From Melieria omissa (lineage: Eukaryota; Arthropoda; Insecta; Diptera; Ulidiidae), in contig CAXARI010000037.1 of the NCBI GenBank assembly GCA_963971225.1, forward strand, positions 1-64,000: a DNA stretch of 64,000 nt. The letters are read 5' to 3'. The translations under genes were made by a program, and so were the position numbers. How positions within the stretch are numbered: the stretch's first letter is position 1; the number at the start of each line of letters is the position of its first letter. Positions 1 to 15,000 of this stretch are shown piece after piece. The notes beneath the pieces are model-generated. The model saw only the letters and a program-made list of their open reading frames with translations, did no database searches and was not told the origin of the DNA.

Positions 1-3000
1 TTAAATTAAATTAAATTAAATTAATTAAATTAAATTAAATTAAATTAAATTAAATTAAATTAAATTAAATTAAATTAAATTAAATTAAATTAAATTAAAT
101 TAAATTAAATTAAATTAAATTAAATTAAATTAAATTAAATTAAATTAAATTAAATTAATTAAATTAAATTAAATTAAATTAAATTAAATTAAATTAAATT
201 AAATTAAATTAAATTAAATTAAATTAAATTAAATTAAATTAAATTAAATTAAATTAAATTAAATTAAATTAAATTAAATTAAATTAAATTAAATTAAATT
301 AAATTAAATTAAAATAAAATTAAATTAAATTAAATTAAATTAAATTAAATTAAATTAAATTAAATAAATTAAATTAAATTAAATTTAAATTAAATTAAAT
401 TAAATTAAATTAAATTAAATTAAATTAAATTAAATTAAATTAAATTAAATTAAATTAAATTAAATTAAATTAAATTAAATAAATTAAATTAAATTAAATT
501 AAATTAAATTAAATTAAATTAACTTAAATTAAATTAAATTAAATTAAATTAAATTAAATTAAATTAAATTAAATTAAATTAAATTAAATTAAATTAAATT
601 AAATTAAATTAAATTAAATTAAATTAAATTAAATTAAATTAAATTAAATTAAATTAAATTAAATTAAATTAAATTAAATTAAATTAAATAAATTAAATTA
701 AATTAAATTAAATTAAATTAAATTAAATTAAATTAAATTAAATTAAATTAAATTAAATTAAATTAAATTAAATTAAATTAAATTAAATTAAATTAATTAA
801 ATTAAATTAAATTAAATTAAATTAAATTAAATTAAATTAAATTAAATTAAATTAAATTAAATTAAATTAAATTAAATTAAATTAAATTAAATTAAATTAA
901 ATTAAATTAAATTAAATTAAATTTTAAAATTAAATTAAATTAAATTAAATTAAATTAAATTAAATTAAATTAAATTAAATTAAATTAAATAAATTAAATT
1001 AAATTAAATTAAATTAAATTAAATTAAATTAAATTAAATTAAAATTAAATTAAATTAAATTAAATTAAATTAAATTAAATTAAATTAAATTAAATTAAAT
1101 TAAATTAAATTAAATTAATAATTAAATTAAATTAAATTAATTAAATTAAATTAAATTAAATTAAATTAAATTAATTAAATTAAATAAATAAATTAAATTA
1201 AATTAATTAAATTAAATTAAATTAAATTAAATTAAAATTAAATTAAAATTAAATTAAAATTAAATTAAATTAAATTAAATTAAATTAAATAAATTAAATT
1301 AAATTAAATTAAATTAAATTAAATTAAATTAAATTAAATAAATTAAATTAAATTAAATTAAATTAAATTAAATTAAATTAAATTAAATTACATTAAATTA
1401 AATTAAATTAAATTAAATTAAATTAAATTAAATTAAATTAAATTAAATTAAATTAAATTAAATTAAATTAAATTAAATTAAATTAAATTAAATTAAATTA
1501 AATTAAATTAAATTAAATAAATTAAATTAAATTAAATTAAATTAAATTAAATTAAATTAAATTAAATTAAATTAAATTAAATTAAATTAAATTAAATTAA
1601 ATTAAATTAAATTAAATTAAATTAAATTAAATTAAATTAAATTAAATTAAATTAAATTAAATTAAATTAAATTAAATTAAATTAAATTAAATTAAATTAA
1701 ATTAAATTAAATTAAATTAAATTAAATTAAATTAAATTAAAATTAAATTAAATTAAATTAAATTAAATTAAATTAAATTAAATTAAATTAAATTAAATTA
1801 ATAAATTAAATTAAATTAAATTAAATTAAATTAAATTAAATTAAATTAAATTAAATTAAATTAAATAAATTAATTAAATTAAATTAATTAAATTAAATTA
1901 AATTAAATTAAATTAAATTAAATTAAATTAAATTAAATTAAATTAAATTAAATTAAATTAAATTAAATTAAATTAAATTAAATTAAATTAAATTAAATTA
2001 AATTAAATTAAATTAAATTAAATTAAATTAAATTAAATTAAATTAAATTAAATTAAATTAAAATTAAATTAAATTAAATTAAATTAAATTAAATTAAATT
2101 AAATTAAATTAAATTAAATTAAATTAAATTAAATTAAATTAAATTAAATTAAATTAAATTAAATTAAATTAAATTAAATTAAATTAAATTAAATTAATTA
2201 AATTAAATTAAATTAAATTAAATTAAATTAAATTAAATTAAATTAAATTAAATTAAATTAAATTAAATTAAAATTAAATTAAATTAAATTAAATTAAAAT
2301 TAAATTAAATTAAATTAAATTAAATTAAATTAAATTAAATTAAATTAAAATTAAATTAAATTAAATTAAATTAAAATTAAATTAAATTAAATTAAATTAA
2401 ATTAAATTAAATTAAATTAAATTAAATTAAATTAAATTAAATTAAATTAAATTAAATTAAATTAAATAAATTAAATTAAATTAAATTAAATTAAATAAAT
2501 TAATTAAATTAAATTAAATTAAATTAAATTAAATTAAATTAAAATTAAATTAAATTAAATTAAATTAAATAAATTAAATTAAATTAAATTAAATTAAATT
2601 AAATTAAATTAAATTAAATTAAATTAAATTAAATAAATTAAATTAAATTAAATTAAATTAAATTAAATTAAATTAAATTAAATTAAATTAAAATTAAATT
2701 AAATTAATTAAATTAAATTAAATTAAATTAAATTAAATTAAATTAAATTAAATTAAAATTAAATTAAATTAAATTAAATTAAATTAAATTAAATTAAATT
2801 AAATTAAATTAAATTAAATTAAATTAAATTAAATTAAATTAAATTAAATTAAATTAAATTAAATTAATTAAATTAAATTAAATTAAATTAAATTAAATTA
2901 AATTAAATTAAATTAAATTAAATTAAATTAAAATTAATTAAAATTAAATTAAATTAAATTAAATTAAATTATAATTAAATTAAATTAAATTAAATTAAAT

Positions 3001-6000
3001 TAAATTAAATTAAATTAAATTAAATTAAATTAAATTAAATTAAATTAATTAAATTAAATTAAATTAAATTAAATTAAATTAAATTAAATTAAATTAAATT
3101 AAATTAAATTAAATTAAAATTAAATTAAATTAAATTAAATTAAATTAAATTAAATTAAATTAAATTAAATTAAATTAAATTAAATTAAATTAAATTAAAT
3201 TAAATTAAATTAAATTAAATTAAATTAAATTAAATTAAATTAAATTAAATTAAATTAAATTAAATTAAATTAAATTAAATTAAATTAAATTAAATTAAAT
3301 TAAATTAAATTAAATTAAATTAAATTAAATTAAATTAAATTAAATTAAATTAAATTAAATTAAATTAAATTAAATTAAATTAAATTAAATAAATTAAATT
3401 AAATTAAATTAAATTAAATTAAATTAAATTAAATAAATTAAATTAAATTAAATTAAATTAAATTAAATTAAATTAAATTAAATTAAATAAATTAAATTAA
3501 ATTAAATTAAATTAAATTAAATTAAATTAAATTAAATTAAATTAAATTAATTAAATTAAATTAAATTAATTAAATTAAATTAAATTAAATTAAATTAAAT
3601 TAAATTAAATTAAATTAAAATTAAATTAAATTAAATTAAATAAATTAAATTAAATTAAATTAAATTAAATTAATAAATTAAATTAAATTAAATTAAATTA
3701 AATTAAATTAAATTAAATTAAATTAAATTTAAATTAAATTAAATTAAATTAAATTAAATTAAATTAATTAAAATTAAATTAAATTAAATTAAATTAAATT
3801 AATTAAATTAAATTAAATTAAATTAAATTAAATTAAATTAAATTAAATTAAATTAAATTAATTAAATTAAATTAAATTAAATTAAATTAAATTAAATTAA
3901 ATTAAATTAAATTAAATTAAATTAAATTAAATTAAATTAAATTAAATTAAATTAAATTAAATTAAATTAAATTAAATTAAATTAAATTAAATTAAATTAA
4001 ATTAAATTAAATTAAATTAAATTAAATTAAATTAAATTAAATTAAATTAAATTTAAATAAATTAAATTAAATTAAATTAAATTAAATTAAATTAAATTAA
4101 ATTAAATTAAATTAAATTAAATTAAATTAAATTAAATTAAATTAAATTAAATTAAATTAAATTAAATTAAATTAAATTAAATTAAATTAAATTAAATTAA
4201 ATTAAATTAAATTAAATTAAATTAAATTAAATTAAATTAAATTAAATTAAATTAAATTAAATTAAATTAAATTAAATTAAATTAAATTAAATTAAATTAA
4301 ATTAAATTAAATTAAATTAAATTAAATTAAATAAATAAATTAAATTAAATTAAATTAAATTAAATTAAATTAAATTAAATTAAAATTAAATTAAATTAAA
4401 TTAAATTAAATTAAAATTAAATTAAATTAAATTAAATTAAATTAAATTAAATTAAATTAAATTAAATTAAATTAAATTAAATAAAATTAAATTAATTAAA
4501 TTAAATTAAATTAAATTAAATTAAATTAAATTAAATTAAATTAAATTAAAATTAAATTAAATTAAATTAAATTAAATTAAATTAAAATAAATTAAATTAA
4601 ATTAAATTAAATTAAATTAAATTAAATTAAATTAAATTAAATTAAATTAAATTAATTAAATTAAATTAAATTAAATTAAATTAAATTAAATTAAATTAAA
4701 TTAAATTAAATTAAATTAAATTAAATTAAATTAAATTAAATTAAATTAAATTAAATTAAATTAAATTAAATTAAATTAAATTAAATTAAATTAAATTAAA
4801 TTAAATTAAATTAAATAAATTAAATTAAATTAAATTAAATTAAATTAAATTAAATTAAATTAAATTAAATTAAATTAAATTAAATTAAATTAAATTAAAT
4901 TAAATTAAATTAAATTAAATTAAATTAAATTAAATTAAATAAATTAAATTAAATTAAATTAAATTAAATTAAATTAAATTAAATTAAATTAAATTAAATT
5001 AAATTAAATTAAATTAAATTAAATTAAATTAAATTAAATTAAATTAAATTAAATTAAATTAATTAAATTAAATTAAATTAAATTAAATTAAATTAAATTA
5101 AATTAAATTAAATTAAATTAAATTAAATTAATTAAATTAAATTAAATTTAAATTAAATTAAATTAAATTAAATTAAATTAAATTAAATTAAATTAAATTA
5201 AATTAAATTAAATTAAATTAAATTAAATTAAATTAAATTAATTAAATTAAATTAAATAAATTAAATTAAATTAAATTAAATTAAATTAAATTAAATTTAA
5301 ATTAAATTAAATTAAATTAAATTAATTAAATTAAATTAAATTAAATTAAATTAAATAAATTAAATTAAATTAAATTAAATTAAATTAAATTAAATTAAAT
5401 TAAATTAAATTAAATTAAATTAAATTAAATTAAATTAAATTAAATTAAATTAAATTAAATTAAATTAAATTAAATTAAATTAAATTAAATTAAATTAAAT
5501 TAAATTAAATTAAATTAAATTAAATTAAATTAAATTAAATTAAATTAAATTAAATTAAATTAAATTAAATTAAATTAAATTAAATTAAATTAAATTAAAT
5601 TAAATTAAATTAAATTAAATTAAATTAAATTAAATTAAATTAAATTAAATTAAATTAAATTAAATTAAATTAAATTAAATTAAATTAATAAATTAAATTA
5701 AATTAAATTAATTAAATTAAATTAAATTAAATTAAATTAAATTAAATTAAATTAAATTAAATTAAATTAAATTAAATTAAATTAAATTAAATTAAATTAA
5801 ATTAAATTAAATTAAATTAATTAAATTAAATTAAATTAAATTAAATTAAATTAAATTAAATTAAATTAAATTAAATTAAATTAAATTAAATAAATTAAAT
5901 AAATTAAATTAATTAAATTAAATTAAATTAAATTAAATTAAATTAAATTAAATTAAATTAAATTAAATTAAATTAAATTAAATTAAATTAAATTAATTAA

Positions 6001-9000
6001 ATTAAATTAAATTAAATTAAATTAAATTAAATTAATAATTAAATTAAATTAAATTAAATTAAATTAAATTAAATTAAATTAAATTAAAAAATTAAATTAA
6101 ATTAAATTAAATTAAATAAATTAAATTAAATTAAATTAAATTAAATTAAATTAAATTAAATTAAATTAAATTAAATTAAATTAAATTAAATTAAATTAAT
6201 TAAATTAAATTAAATTAAATTAAATTAAATTAAATTAAATTAAATTAAATTAAATTAAATTAAATTAAATTAAATTAAATTAAATTAAATTAATTAAATT
6301 AAATTAAATTAAATTAAATTAAATTAAATTAAATTAAATTAAATTAAATTAAATTAAATTAAATTAAATTAAATTAAATTAAATTAAATTAAATTAAATT
6401 AAATTAAATTAAATTAAATTAAATTAAATTAAATTAAATTAAATTAAATTAAATTAAATTAAATTAAATTAAATTAAATTAAATTAAATTAAATTAAATT
6501 AAATTAAATTAAATTAAATTAAATTAAATTAAATAAATTAAATTAAATTAAATTAAATTAAATTAAATTAAATTAAATTAAATTAAATTAAATTAAATTA
6601 AATTAAATTAAATTAAATTAAATTAAATTAAATTAAATTAAATTAAATTAAATTAAATTAAATTAAATTAAATTAATTAAATTAAATTAAATTAAATTAA
6701 ATTAAATTAAATTAAATTAAATTAAATTAAATTAAATTAAATTAAATTAAATTAAATTAAATTAAATTAAATTAAATTAAATTAAATTAAATTAAATTAA
6801 ATTAAATTAAATTAAATTAAATTAAATTAAATTAAATTAAATTAAATTAAATTAAATTAAATTAAATTAAATTAAATTAAATTAAATTAAATTAAATTAA
6901 ATTAAATTAAATTAAATTAAATTTAAATTAAATTAAATTAAATTAAATTAAATTAAATTAAAATTAAATTAAATTAAATTAAATTAAATTAAATTAAATT
7001 AAATTAAATTAAATTAAATTAAATTAAATTAAATTAAATTAAATTAAATTAAATTAAATAAATTAATAAATTAAATTAAATTAAATTAAATTAAATTAAA
7101 TTAAATTAAATTAAATTAAATTAAATTAAATTAAATTAAATTAAATTAAATTAAATTAAATTAAATTAAATTAAATTAAATTAAATTAAATTAAATTAAA
7201 TTAAATTAAATTAAATTAAATTAAATTAAATTAAATTAAATTAAATTAAATTAAATTAAATTAAATTAAATTAAATTAAATTAAATTAAATTAAATTAAA
7301 ATTAAATTAAATTAAATTAAATTAAATTAAATTAAATTAAATTAAATTAAATTAAATTAAATTAAATTAAATTAAATTAAATTAAATTAAATTAAATTAA
7401 ATTAAATTAAATTAAATTAAATTAAATTAAATTAAATTAAATTAAATTAAATTAAATTAAATTAAATTAAATTAAATTAAATTAAATTAAATTAAATTAA
7501 ATTAAATAAAATTAAATTAAATTAAATTAAATAAATTAAATTAAATTAAATTAAATTAAATTAAATTAAATTAAATTAAATTAAATTAAATTAAATTAAA
7601 TTAAATTAAATTAAATTAAATTATATTAAATTAAATTAAAATTAAATTAAATTAAATTAAATTAAATTAAATTAAATTAAATTAAATTAAATTAAATTAA
7701 ATTAAATTAAATTAAATTAAATTAAATTAAATTAAATTAAATTAAATTAAATTAAATAAATTAAATTAAATTAAATTAAATTAAATTAATTAAATTAAAT
7801 TAAATTAAATTAAATTAAATTAAATTAAATTAAATTAAATTAAATTAAATTAAATTAAATTAAATTAAATTAAATTAAATTAAATTAAATTAAATTAAAT
7901 TAAATTAAATTAAATTAAATTAAATTAAATTAAATTAAATTAAATTAAATTAAATTAAATTAAATTAAATTAAATTAAATTAAATTAAATTAAATTAAAT
8001 TAAATTAAATTAAATTAAATTAAATTAAATTAAATTAAATTAAATTAAATTAAATTAAATTAAATTAAATAAATTAAATTAAATTAAATTAAATTAAATT
8101 AAATTAAATTAAATTAAATTAAATTAAATTAAATTAAATAAATTAAATTAAATTAAATTAAATTAAATTAAATTAAATTAAATTAAATTAAATTAAATTA
8201 AATTAAATTAAATTAAATTAAATTAAATTAATTAAATTAAATTAAATTAAATTAAATTAAATTAAATTAAATTAAATTAAATTAAATTAAATTAAATTAA
8301 ATTAAAATTAAATTAAATTAAATTAAATTAAATTAAATTAAATTAAATTAATTAAATTAAATTAAATTAAATTAAATTAAATTAAATTAAATTAAATTAA
8401 ATTAAATTAAATTAAATTAAATTAAATTAAATTAAATTAAATTAATTAAATTAAATTAAAATTAAATTAAATTAAATTAAATTAAATTAATTAAATTAAA
8501 TTAAATTAAATTAAATTAAATTAAATTAAATTAAATTAAATTAAATTAAATTAAATTAAATTAAATTAAATTAAATTAATTAAATTAAATTAAATTAAAT
8601 TAAATTAAATTAAATTAATTAAATTAAATTAAATTAAATTAATTAAATTAAATTAAATTAAATTAAATTAAATTAAATTAAATTAAATTAAATTAAATTA
8701 AATTAAATTAAATTAAATTAATTAAATTAAATTAAATTAAATTAAATTAAATTAAATTAAATTAAATTAAATTAAATTAAATTAAATTAAATTAAATTAA
8801 ATTAAATTAAATTAAATTAAATTAAATTAAATTAAATTAAATTAAATAAATTAAATTAAATTAAATTAAATTAAATTAAATTAAATTAAATTAAATTAAA
8901 TTAAATTAAATTAAATTAAATTAAATTAATTAAATTAAATTAAATTAAATAAATTAAATTAAATAAATTAAATTAAATTAAATTAAATTAAATTAAATTA

Positions 9001-12000
9001 AATTAAATTAAATTAAATTAAATTAAATTAAATTAAATTAAATTAAATTAAATTAAATTAAATTAAATTAAATTAAATTAAATTAAATTAAATTAAATTA
9101 AATTAAATTAAATTAAATTAAATTAAATTAAATTAAATTAAATTAAATTAAATTAAATTAAATTAAATTAAATTAAATTAAATTAAATTAAATTAAATTA
9201 AATTAAATTAAATTAAATTAAATTAAATTAAATTAAATTAAATTAAATTAAATTAAATTAAATTAAATTAAATTAAATTAAATTAAATTAAATTAAATTA
9301 AATTAAATTAAATTAAATTAAATTAAATTAAATTAAATTAAATTAAATTAAATTAAATTAAATTAAATTAAATTAAATTAAATTAAATTAAATTAAATTA
9401 AATTAAATTAAATTAAATTAAATTAAATTAAATTAAATTAAATTAAATTAAATTAAATTAAATTAAATTAAATTAAATTAAATTAAATTAAATTAAATTA
9501 AATTAAATTAAATTAAATTAAATTAAATTAAATTAAATTAAATTAAATTAAATTAAATTAAATTAAATTAAATTAAATTAAATTAAATTAAATTAAATTA
9601 AATTAAATTAAATTAAATTAAATTAAATTAAATTAAATTAAATTAAATTAAATTAAATTAAATTAAATTAAATTAAATTAAATTAAATTAAATTAAATTA
9701 AATTAAATTAAATTAAATTAAATTAAATTAAATTAAATTAAATTAAATTAAATTAAATTAAATTAAATTAAATTAAATTAAATTAAATTAAATTAAATTA
9801 AATTAAATTAAATTAAATTAAATTAAATTAAATTAAATTAAATTAAATTAATTAAATTAAATTAAATTAAATTAAATTAAATTAAATTAAATTAAATTAA
9901 ATTAAATTAAATTAAATTAAATTAAATTAAATTAAATTAAATTAAATTAAATTAAATTAAATTAAATTAAATTAAATTAAATTAAATTAAATTAAATTAA
10001 ATTAAATTAAATTAAATTAAATTAAATTAAATTAAATTAAATTAAATTAAATTAAATTAAATTAAATTAAATTAAATTAAATTAAATTAAATTAAATTAA
10101 ATTAAATTAAATTAAATTAAATTAAATTAAATTAAATTAAATTAAATTAAATTAAATTAAATTAAATTAAATTAAATTAAATTAAATTAAATTAAATTAA
10201 ATTAAATTAAATTAAATTAAATTAAATTAAATTAAATTAAATTAAATTAAATTAAATTAAATTAAATTAAATTAAATTAAATTAAATTAAATTAAATTAA
10301 ATTAAATTAAATTAAATTAAATTAAATTAAATTAAATTAAATTAAATTAAATTAAATTAAATTAAATTAAATTAAATTAAATTAAATTAAATTAAATTAA
10401 ATTAAATTAAATTAAATTAAATTAAATTAAATTAAATTAAATTAAATTAAATTAAATTAAATTAAATTAAATTAAATTAAATTAAATTAAATTAAATTAA
10501 ATTAAATTAAATTAAATTAAATTAAATTAAATTAAATTAAATTAAATTAAATTAAATTAAATTAAATTAAATTAAATTAAATTAAATTAAATTAAATTAA
10601 ATTAAATTAAATTAAATTAAATTAAATTAAATTAAATTAAATTAAATTAAATTAAATTAAATTAAATTAAATTAAATTAAATTAAATTAAATTAAATTAA
10701 ATTAAATTAAATTAAATTAAATTAAATTAAATTAAATTAAATTAAATTAAATTAAATTAAATTAAATTAAATTAAATTAAATTAAATTAAATTAAATTAA
10801 ATTAAATTAAATTAAATTAAATTAAATTAAATTAAATTAAATTAAATTAAATTAAATTAAATTAAATTAAATTAAATTAAATTAAATTAAATTAAATTAA
10901 ATTAAATTAAATTAAATTAAATTAAATTAAATTAAATTAAATTAAATTAAATTAAATTAAATTAAATTAAATTAAATTAAATTAAATTAAATTAAATTAA
11001 ATTAAATTAAATTAAATTAAATTAAATTAAATTAAATTAAATTAAATTAAATTAAATTAAATTAAATTAAATTAAATTAAATTAAATTAAATTAAATTAA
11101 ATTAAATTAAATTAAATTAAATTAAATTAAATTAAATTAAATTAAATTAAATTAAATTAAATTAAATTAAATTAAATTAAATTAAATTAAATTAAATTAA
11201 ATTAAATTAAATTAAATTAAATTAAATTAAATTAAATTAAATTAAATTAAATTAAATTAAATTAAATTAAATTAAATTAAATTAAATTAAATTAAATTAA
11301 ATTAAATTAAATTAAATTAAATTAAATTAAATTAAATTAAATTAAATTAAATTAAATTAAATTAAATTAAATTAAATTAAATTAAATTAAATTAAATTAA
11401 ATTAAATTAAATTAAATTAAATTAAATTAAATTAAATTAAATTAAATTAAATTAAATTAAATTAAATTAAATTAAATTAAATTAAATTAAATTAAATTAA
11501 ATTAAATTAAATTAAATTAAATTAAATTAAATTAAATTAAATTAAATTAAATTAAATTAAATTAAATTAAATTAAATTAAATTAAATTAAATTAAATTAA
11601 ATTAAATTAAATTAAATTAAATTAAATTAAATTAAATTAAATTAAATTAAATTAAATTAAATTAAATTAAATTAAATTAAATTAAATTAAATTAAATTAA
11701 ATTAAATTAAATTAAATTAAATTAAATTAAATTAAATTAAATTAAATTAAATTAAATTAAATTAAATTAAATTAAATTAAATTAAATTAAATTAAATTAA
11801 ATTAAATTAAATTAAATTAAATTAAATTAAATTAAATTAAATTAAATTAAATTAAATTAAATTAAATTAAATTAAATTAAATTAAATTAAATTAAATTAA
11901 ATTAAATTAAATTAAATTAAATTAAATTAAATTAAATTAAATTAAATTAAATTAAATTAAATTAAATTAAATTAAATTAAATTAAATTAAATTAAATTAA

Positions 12001-15000
12001 ATTAAATTAAATTAAATTAAATTAAATTAAATTAAATTAAATTAAATTAAATTAAATTAAATTAAATTAAATTAAATTAAATTAAATTAAATTAAATTAA
12101 ATTAAATTAAATTAAATTAAATTAAATTAAATTAAATTAAATTAAATTAAATTAAATTAAATTAAATTAAATTAAATTAAATTAAATTAAATTAAATTAA
12201 ATTAAATTAAATTAAATTAAATTAAATTAAATTAAATTAAATTAAATTAAATTAAATTAAATTAAATTAAATTAAATTAAATTAAATTAAATTAAATTAA
12301 ATTAAATTAAATTAAATTAAATTAAATTAAATTAAATTAAATTAAATTAAATTAAATTAAATTAAATTAAATTAAATTAAATTAAATTAAATTAAATTAA
12401 ATTAAATTAAATTAAATTAAATTAAATTAAATTAAATTAAATTAAATTAAATTAAATTAAATTAAATTAAATTAAATTAAATTAAATTAAATTAAATTAA
12501 ATTAAATTAAATTAAATTAAATTAAATTAAATTAAATTAAATTAAATTAAATTAAATTAAATTAAATTAAATTAAATTAAATTAAATTAAATTAAATTAA
12601 ATTAAATTAAATTAAATTAAATTAAATTAAATTAAATTAAATTAAATTAAATTAAATTAAATTAAATTAAATTAAATTAAATTAAATTAAATTAAATTAA
12701 ATTAAATTAAATTAAATTAAATTAAATTAAATTAAATTAAATTAAATTAAATTAAATTAAATTAAATTAAATTAAATTAAATTAAATTAAATTAAATTAA
12801 ATTAAATTAAATTAAATTAAATTAAATTAAATTAAATTAAATTAAATTAAATTAAATTAAATTAAATTAAATTAAATTAAATTAAATTAAATTAAATTAA
12901 ATTAAATTAAATTAAATTAAATTAAATTAAATTAAATTAAATTAAATTAAATTAAATTAAATTAAATTAAATTAAATTAAATTAAATTAAATTAAATTAA
13001 ATTAAATTAAATTAAATTAAATTAAATTAAATTAAATTAAATTAAATTAAATTAAATTAAATTAAATTAAATTAAATTAAATTAAATTAAATTAAATTAA
13101 ATTAAATTAAATTAAATTAAATTAAATTAAATTAAATTAAATTAAATTAAATTAAATTAAATTAAATTAAATTAAATTAAATTAAATTAAATTAAATTAA
13201 ATTAAATTAAATTAAATTAAATTAAATTAAATTAAATTAAATTAAATTAAATTAAATTAAATTAAATTAAATTAAATTAAATTAAATTAAATTAAATTAA
13301 ATTAAATTAAATTAAATTAAATTAAATTAAATTAAATTAAATTAAATTAAATTAAATTAAATTAAATTAAATTAAATTAAATTAAATTAAATTAAATTAA
13401 ATTAAATTAAATTAAATTAAATTAAATTAAATTAAATTAAATTAAATTAAATTAAATTAAATTAAATTAAATTAAATTAAATTAAATTAAATTAAATTAA
13501 ATTAAATTAAATTAAATTAAATTAAATTAAATTAAATTAAATTAAATTAAATTAAATTAAATTAAATTAAATTAAATTAAATTAAATTAAATTAAATTAA
13601 ATTAAATTAAATTAAATTAAATTAAATTAAATTAAATTAAATTAAATTAAATTAAATTAAATTAAATTAAATTAAATTAAATTAAATTAAATTAAATTAA
13701 ATTAAATTAAATTAAATTAAATTAAATTAAATTAAATTAAATTAAATTAAATTAAATTAAATTAAATTAAATTAAATTAAATTAAATTAAATTAAATTAA
13801 ATTAAATTAAATTAAATTAAATTAAATTAAATTAAATTAAATTAAATTAAATTAAATTAAATTAAATTAAATTAAATTAAATTAAATTAAATTAAATTAA
13901 ATTAAATTAAATTAAATTAAATTAAATTAAATTAAATTAAATTAAATTAAATTAAATTAAATTAAATTAAATTAAATTAAATTAAATTAAATTAAATTAA
14001 ATTAAATTAAATTAAATTAAATTAAATTAAATTAAATTAAATTAAATTAAATTAAATTAAATTAAATTAAATTAAATTAAATTAAATTAAATTAAATTAA
14101 ATTAAATTAAATTAAATTAAATTAAATTAAATTAAATTAAATTAAATTAAATTAAATTAAATTAAATTAAATTAAATTAAATTAAATTAAATTAAATTAA
14201 ATTAAATTAAATTAAATTAAATTAAATTAAATTAAATTAAATTAAATTAAATTAAATTAAATTAAATTAAATTAAATTAAATTAAATTAAATTAAATTAA
14301 ATTAAATTAAATTAAATTAAATTAAATTAAATTAAATTAAATTAAATTAAATTAAATTAAATTAAATTAAATTAAATTAAATTAAATTAAATTAAATTAA
14401 ATTAAATTAAATTAAATTAAATTAAATTAAATTAAATTAAATTAAATTAAATTAAATTAAATTAAATTAAATTAAATTAAATTAAATTAAATTAAATTAA
14501 ATTAAATTAAATTAAATTAAATTAAATTAAATTAAATTAAATTAAATTAAATTAAATTAAATTAAATTAAATTAAATTAAATTAAATTAAATTAAATTAA
14601 ATTAAATTAAATTAAATTAAATTAAATTAAATTAAATTAAATTAAATTAAATTAAATTAAATTAAATTAAATTAAATTAAATTAAATTAAATTAAATTAA
14701 ATTAAATTAAATTAAATTAAATTAAATTAAATTAAATTAAATTAAATTAAATTAAATTAAATTAAATTAAATTAAATTAAATTAAATTAAATTAAATTAA
14801 ATTAAATTAAATTAAATTAAATTAAATTAAATTAAATTAAATTAAATTAAATTAAATTAAATTAAATTAAATTAAATTAAATTAAATTAAATTAAATTAA
14901 ATTAAATTAAATTAAATTAAATTAAATTAAATTAAATTAAATTAAATTAAATTAAATTAAATTAAATTAAATTAAATTAAATTAAATTAAATTAAATTAA